Source: CAYPNP01 sp964412195
GTDB taxonomy: Bacteria > Acidobacteriota > JAAYUB01
Assembly (NCBI GenBank): GCA_964412195.1
Contig: CAYPNP010000041.1
Span: 1-28,149, forward strand
Direction: 5' to 3'
DNA length: 28,149 nucleotides
The notes beneath the pieces were generated by a model. The model did not search any database. It was not told where the DNA came from and saw nothing but the letters and a program-made list of their open reading frames with translations. The position numbers and the translations under genes are program-made. Shown here piece after piece: positions 24,926 to 28,149 of this stretch; the first letter of the stretch is position 1, and the number at the start of each line of letters is the position of its first letter.

Positions 24926-26014
24926 TCACTTGAAGAGCTTGGTCATCACTTTCGACACGGCGTCTGTGACCACCTGATCGGCCAGGTGGGAGTAGCGGTC
25001 GGTCATGGCGCTGGTGCGGTGGCCCAGGAGTTGGCCGATCACCTTTAGCGGGACACCGCTCATGGCCAGGTAGCTGGCGGCGCAGTGCCGCAGGTCGTGC
25101 CAGCGGAAATCCTGGATGCCCGCCTTCTTCAGGGCGAATGTAAAGGGACGCCGGATGTCGTATGGCCTTTTCCCGTCATGCGAGGGAAAGACCAGGTTCG
25201 TGTCGATCCGGCGGACAGTCCGCAAGGATCGCAGGGCCTCCTGGGCTGCGCCGACGAGCGGCACGCCCCGGCGCTGCATGTTTTTGGTGATGCCGAGCGT
25301 GATCCAGCCGCGCTCGAAATCCACGTTTTCCCAAGTCAGGCTCAACTGCTCCCCCCGCCGCATGCCGGTCGTCAAGGCGAGCATGACAGCCGGATACAGG
25401 TAGCCGCAGTTACTGTCGCGGCAGGCCTCCAGCAAGGCGGCCAGCTCATCGTTGGCGAGAAAGCGCACCCGTCCCGGACTCATGCGGGGCTTGTCCACTT
25501 TGCGCATGGGGGAATCCGCCAGCCAGCCCCACTCCCGGACCGCCACCGCGAAGAGGTGGCTCAAGATGTTCAGATAGTGCCTGGCGGTCTGCGGCGAGAC
25601 GCCGCCGCCGCGCAACGCCCGCCGGCCGCCCTCGGAATCACCCGGACCTTCCCGCAAGAGCAGGTCACGGTATTCGGCGATGAGGGCCGGTGTGATCTTG
25701 TCGAGGGAGTGTTCTCCAAGCCGTTCATTCCACCAATCCAATCGCGGCAGGATGGTGGGAATGGTGCTTGGCGACTTGCGCTGAAGCACGTCCCGGCGGT
25801 ACCGGCTGATGGCGTCCGACAGGGTGTGCTTGGCTGCTTCATGGCGGGAGAAATGCCGGCCGTCTACGATTGCCGATTCGATGGACATGGCCCATTTCTT
25901 CGCGTCGGTGAGCCGGGTGAAGGATGCGCTCTCCGGCGGGCACCCCTTCTTCCGCACTTGGACCTGGAAAGTAACTGTCCCGTCTGAACACACTCTCTTC
26001 CGGATAGTGGCCAT
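24926..26014 (-). CDS. Tyrosine recombinase (integrase)
   Basis: A 362-residue phage/ICE-type integrase. An AP2-like or arm-binding N-terminus (about 1-60) is followed by a SAM-like core-binding domain and the catalytic domain. Catalytic residues are visible: R219 in TTGMRRGE, H306 and R309 in HDLRH, the His of LLGHRT and the nucleophile Y341 in DRYSHL. The frame begins with an ATG at 26020, but that ATG directly abuts GGGAGG. The ATG at 26014, six bases downstream of it, is the correct start. The 5' end lies 175 bases from the CCA end of tRNA-Arg, so that tRNA is the likely integration target. Confidence 0.93.
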   Translation of the reverse strand: MATIRKRVCSDGTVTFQVQVRKKGCPPESASFTRLTDAKKWAMSIESAIVDGRHFSRHEAAKHTLSDAISRYRRDVLQRKSPSTIPTILPRLDWWNERLGEHSLDKITPALIAEYRDLLLREGPGDSEGGRRALRGGGVSPQTARHYLNILSHLFAVAVREWGWLADSPMRKVDKPRMSPGRVRFLANDELAALLEACRDSNCGYLYPAVMLALTTGMRRGEQLSLTWENVDFERGWITLGITKNMQRRGVPLVGAAQEALRSLRTVRRIDTNLVFPSHDGKRPYDIRRPFTFALKKAGIQDFRWHDLRHCAASYLAMSGVPLKVIGQLLGHRTSAMTDRYSHLADQVVTDAVSKVMTKLFK

Positions 26015-26020
26015 GGTCAT

Positions 26021-26188
26021 CCTCCCGCTGCGAATTACGCAGGATCTTGTCCTTCACATGGTGACGCCATGCCTAAGAATCGGTGAAAAAAAGCGAAGGC
26101 GCCACCATGAGAATTATCTCACTGTGACGCCAGTGTGACAAGGGCGATTTTCGATGTTTTGGGAATCGCCATAAACAATTGATAAGAT
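26021..26188. other. Intergenic region between integrase and tRNA-Arg, probable att region
   Basis: No gene is seen. Inverted repeats are present: GGCGATT / AATCGCC (26143-26149 and 26164-26170), and CACTG / CAGTG around 26120-26136. GTGACGCCA occurs twice (near 26062 and 26124). Such repeats may bind integrase or excisionase. The crossover site should be at the tRNA end near 26189. Confidence 0.5.
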
Positions 26189-26265
26189 TGGTACGCCCGG
26201 CAGGACTCGAACCTGCAACCCCCGGCTTAGAAGGCCGGTGCTCTGTCCGGTTGAGCTACGGGCGC
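26189..26265 (-). tRNA. tRNA-Arg (anticodon TCT)
   Basis: A full cloverleaf on the minus strand: acceptor GCGCCCG pairing with CGGGCGT, anticodon loop CTTCTAA giving TCT, T-arm GCAGGTTCGAGTCCTGC, discriminator A and encoded CCA (26191-26189). It is intact beside the integrase, as expected when integration restores the 3' end of the gene. Confidence 0.96.
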
Positions 26266-26473
26266 GTGCGGCGATGACTGACGTTTCCCGGGTTTGAGCG
26301 GTTGCCCAGCCAGATCAGCCAGGGTGGCGCTAGAGGCGGTCACCCGGCGCGGAGCCGCCCGGAGCGCCGTCCCGAGCGCCTGTCGCCAGAGACGCGATCT
26401 CCAGAGGCGGCTGCACGGGCACAGGCTCGAGGGGCACCTCGCCGCCGGGTACCGGCCACTCCCGGGGAAATAT

Positions 26474-26551
26474 TGGTCGGGACAGCAGGATTTGAACCTG
26501 CGACCTCCTGCGCCCAAGGCAGGCGCGCTAACCAGACTGCGCTATGCCCCG
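26474..26551 (-). tRNA. tRNA-Pro (anticodon TGG)
   Basis: Minus strand, acceptor CGGGGCA pairing with TGTCCCG, anticodon loop CTTGGGC giving TGG, T-arm GCAGGTTCAAATCCTGC, discriminator A and encoded CCA. It is 208 bases upstream of tRNA-Arg in the same orientation. The spacer between them is G+C-rich without a visible gene. Confidence 0.95.
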
Positions 26552-26634
26552 TCCAAATGGAAAGAGCCGAGAAGACGGGAAGTGTATCGGCGCGGCTGGG
26601 AATTGTCAAGGTTGATCGTGGAGGCGGTGGACGG

Positions 26635-26774
26635 ATGACCGGTGACGGATGACCGGTGACCGATGGCCGGAGACGGGTGACGAAGGACCGGTGACGGGCG
26701 ACCGTTGACCGGTGTCGGGTGACCGGTGACCGGGGACGGGAGACGGGTGACAGATGACCGGTGACCGGCGGCCG
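26635..26774. repeat. Degenerate 7-bp tandem array, 20 units
   Basis: Twenty consecutive heptamers keep phase without a single insertion or deletion. The consensus is GTGACCG, with variants such as ATGACCG, GTGACGG, GAGACGG and GCGACCG. The array lies in chromosomal intergenic DNA between tRNA-Pro and the ABM-like gene. A 7-base unit is not coding-compatible and suggests replication slippage followed by point mutation. Confidence 0.85.
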
Positions 26775-26825
26775 CGGGCAGAGGACGACGCCCGCGGCCA
26801 GTCGCCGGCCTCAGGCTCCGTCAGG

Positions 26826-27140
26826 CTACTTTTTCGGTTGAAGCGGATCCGGGAAATGCGGCGAGGGCCCCCACAGCTCGACCCGGAGGTTCGTGACGAA
26901 ACTCCGGAACTCGTCCTCCAGCGGGAGCCAGTTCCCTTTCGCGAACCGCTCCCAATCGGCCGCGCTCTGGAAGACCGTGGACGTCCGGACCTGGGGCGAG
27001 CCCAGCAGGCTGCGGGAGGCGCGGAACTCCACCACGCCCGGCTGCTGCAGGATGATAGCCACCGCCTTCCTGGCCCACTCCCCGTAGGTCTTCATGTTCA
27101 CTCCCGGCAACATGTCGTAGCGAAAACTCACCTCGATCAT
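26826..27140 (-). CDS. Small ABM-like (dimeric alpha/beta barrel) protein
   Basis: A 104-residue protein starting MIEVSFRYDMLPG, with a helix (YGEWARKAVAIILQQPGVVEF), a strand pair, and FQSAADWERFAKG. This matches the pattern of antibiotic-biosynthesis-monooxygenase-like proteins, which form dimeric ferredoxin-like barrels. The start has AAAGGAGGG before it. The substrate and true activity are unknown; many such proteins are not monooxygenases. Confidence 0.65.
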   Translation of the reverse strand: MIEVSFRYDMLPGVNMKTYGEWARKAVAIILQQPGVVEFRASRSLLGSPQVRTSTVFQSAADWERFAKGNWLPLEDEFRSFVTNLRVELWGPSPHFPDPLQPKK

Positions 27141-27325
27141 GGCAACTCCCTCCTTTCAGCCGACTTTCACCGCTTCCGTCCAGCGGTTCGGATGGGCGTG
27201 ATCCCCTTGGACGGATCCTGCCTGCGCGTGGGCAGAACCTTGTTCTCTGGCGCGCCCGGCAGGCGACAGCCCGAATTCACCGTGCACGGCGGCGCCCGCA
27301 ACGTGGCAAGGGGCAGACTGGCTAC

Positions 27326-27334
27326 ATTATAACA
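27326..27334 (-). promoter_or_regulatory. Extended -10 promoter upstream of the ABM-like gene
   Basis: The minus strand reads TGTTATAAT, a complete extended -10. No good -35 is seen, which extended -10 promoters tolerate. The leader to the start codon would be about 180 bases. Confidence 0.5.
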
Positions 27335-27421
27335 CAATTGAAATTTCAGGAGAGGGTGGTTGCCGCCGCAGGGCAAGAACACGACAGCGAGGCAAGCAGC
27401 CGATTCGGGGAATGGGTCCGG

Positions 27422-28027
27422 TCAGGCGCGGAGCAGGACGCCCAACTGTTCCTTGAAGGCGGCCAGGGCGCGGGCGCGGTGGCTGACGGCGTTTTTTTCG
27501 TCCGGCAAAAGCTCGGCAAACGTCTTTCCCAGAGCCGGGTCGAAAAAAACGGGGTCGAAGCCGAAGCCGTGAGCGCCGCGGGGCTTCGCCGCGATCTCGC
27601 CCTCGCACACGCCCTCCACCGCCAGGGCGATCCGGCCCTCCGCGGCGAAGGCCAGGCTGCAGACGAAGCGGGCGGTGCGGGGTTCCCCGCCGGCGCGCCG
27701 CATGGCCGCCAGCAGCCCGCGGATCCGGCTGGCGTCGGTGCCGCCGGGGCCGACGAAGCGGGCCGAGTGCACCCCGGGGCCGCCGTCCAGCAGGCCCACC
27801 ATCAGGCCGGAGTCGTCCCCCAGCGTCGGCAGGCCGGTGATGCGGTGGTAGAAGATCGCCTTGCCGGCGGCGTTCGCGGCGAAGGTCTCGCCGATTTCCT
27901 CATGTTCCGGCACCCAGGGGAATGCGGCCAGGCCGACGACTTCGACGCCGAGGCCGGCGAGCATCGCGCGGATCTCGCGCTCCTTGCCGCCGTTGGTCGT
28001 CGCCACCAGGATCCTCTCCAGCTTCAT
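27422..28027 (-). CDS. rdgB: RdgB/HAM1 family XTP/dITP pyrophosphatase
   Basis: A 201-residue enzyme that removes non-canonical purine nucleotides (dITP, XTP) by hydrolysis to the monophosphate and pyrophosphate. Family signatures are visible: the N-terminal ATTNGGKERE (SGNxgKxxE-like), the GDDSGL motif, PGVHSAR, and the C-terminal GFGFDPVFF, followed by LLPDEKNAVSHRARAL. Length is typical. GGAGGG precedes the ATG. A housekeeping chromosomal gene, G+C-rich like the flank. Confidence 0.95.
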   Translation of the reverse strand: MKLERILVATTNGGKEREIRAMLAGLGVEVVGLAAFPWVPEHEEIGETFAANAAGKAIFYHRITGLPTLGDDSGLMVGLLDGGPGVHSARFVGPGGTDASRIRGLLAAMRRAGGEPRTARFVCSLAFAAEGRIALAVEGVCEGEIAAKPRGAHGFGFDPVFFDPALGKTFAELLPDEKNAVSHRARALAAFKEQLGVLLRA

Positions 28028-28082
28028 ACCATCCCTCCGGAAAAACTCACCACAGAGGCACAGAGGTCACAGAGCAATCCAT

Positions 28083-28105
28083 TTGTCATTTGACAACAGT
28101 ACTGT
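28083..28105. repeat. Two adjacent palindromes upstream of rdgB
   Basis: TTGTCA-TT-TGACAA (28083-28096) and ACAGTACTGT (28096-28105) adjoin each other. They could be operator sites or the tip of an insertion sequence continuing outside the window. The stretch before them contains CACAGAGG twice, a motif style seen in dispersed intergenic repeats. Confidence 0.4.
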
Positions 28106-28149
28106 CCCACTAACTTGAGCGCATGTCTGCGTAACTGCTTTCACATGAA

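Larger units (their letters stand above)
1345..26188. mobile_element. Integrated element with replication core and defence cargo (left limit uncertain)
   Basis: Right edge: integrase next to tRNA-Arg. Core: integrase, iteron-like cluster, primase-helicase, excisionase-like protein, parA and partner. Cargo: six defence-type genes. The left limit at about 1345 is a change in base composition only. No duplicate of the tRNA 3' end was found there, so the element may continue beyond the window, or the cargo may be a separate insertion. Confidence 0.5.

Noticed and set aside
26635..26774. CRISPR array
   Set aside because: The unit is seven bases with no spacers; it is a simple tandem repeat.
26754..27332. 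192-codon plus-strand frame opposite the ABM-like gene
   Set aside because: It begins inside the heptamer array, has no ribosome binding site, and the opposite strand has a recognisable protein with a good start.

Overview
The window comes from a high-G+C bacterium carrying an integrated mobile element with a large anti-phage cargo. The outer parts (about 1-1340 and 26190-28149) are G+C-rich and hold ordinary chromosomal genes. These are a small cysteine-motif protein, tRNA-Pro(TGG), tRNA-Arg(TCT), an ABM-like small protein and an RdgB/HAM1 nucleotide pyrophosphatase. The sequence does not identify the phylum. The intergenic style (a degenerate heptamer array and a CACAGAGG-type motif) is compatible with Acidobacteriota or similar groups, but that is a guess.

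Reading from the right, the element has a tyrosine integrase (24926-26014) directly beside the CCA end of tRNA-Arg, the usual layout for tRNA-targeted integration. Next comes a replication module: a 979-aa primase/helicase-like protein whose gene ends in a cluster of eight GCTGACAA octamers (candidate iteron origin), a 70-aa AlpA/excisionase-like HTH protein, and an AT-rich intergenic region. After that is a ParA ATPase plus a small probable ParB-like partner. This resembles a plasmid core that can integrate. No transposase, relaxase or conjugation gene is visible.

The cargo (about 1350-19813) is a defence island. A near-consensus sigma70-type promoter (TTGACA-17 bp-GATAAT on the minus strand) reads into five tightly packed minus-strand genes: a 1746-aa DEAD/DUF1998 helicase with a C-terminal Vsr/DUF559-like nuclease-type segment; a 942-aa SNF2-family helicase (DrmD-like); a 1576-aa Eco57I/PglX/DrmMI-type adenine methyltransferase ending in a GGCT/AIG2-like YGSL domain; an OLD-family ATPase-TOPRIM nuclease; and a UvrD-like helicase. 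The first three form a DISARM/Druantia-related helicase-helicase-methylase core. The last two form a Gabija-like pair with larger proteins than usual. Facing this operon from the left edge is a CHAT (caspase-like) protease with an unrecognised N-terminal domain.

Base composition is mosaic. The block 1345-7620 is AT-richer than the rest, and the change falls inside the methyltransferase gene, exactly at the start of its GGCT-like domain. A second AT-rich patch covers the presumed target-recognition region of the same gene. I infer that the island was built in layers: a G+C-rich three-gene core with a later AT-richer addition (GGCT-like tail, OLD, UvrD, CHAT). The expected second att site (a copy of the tRNA-Arg 3' end) was not found, so the left boundary is inferred from composition only.
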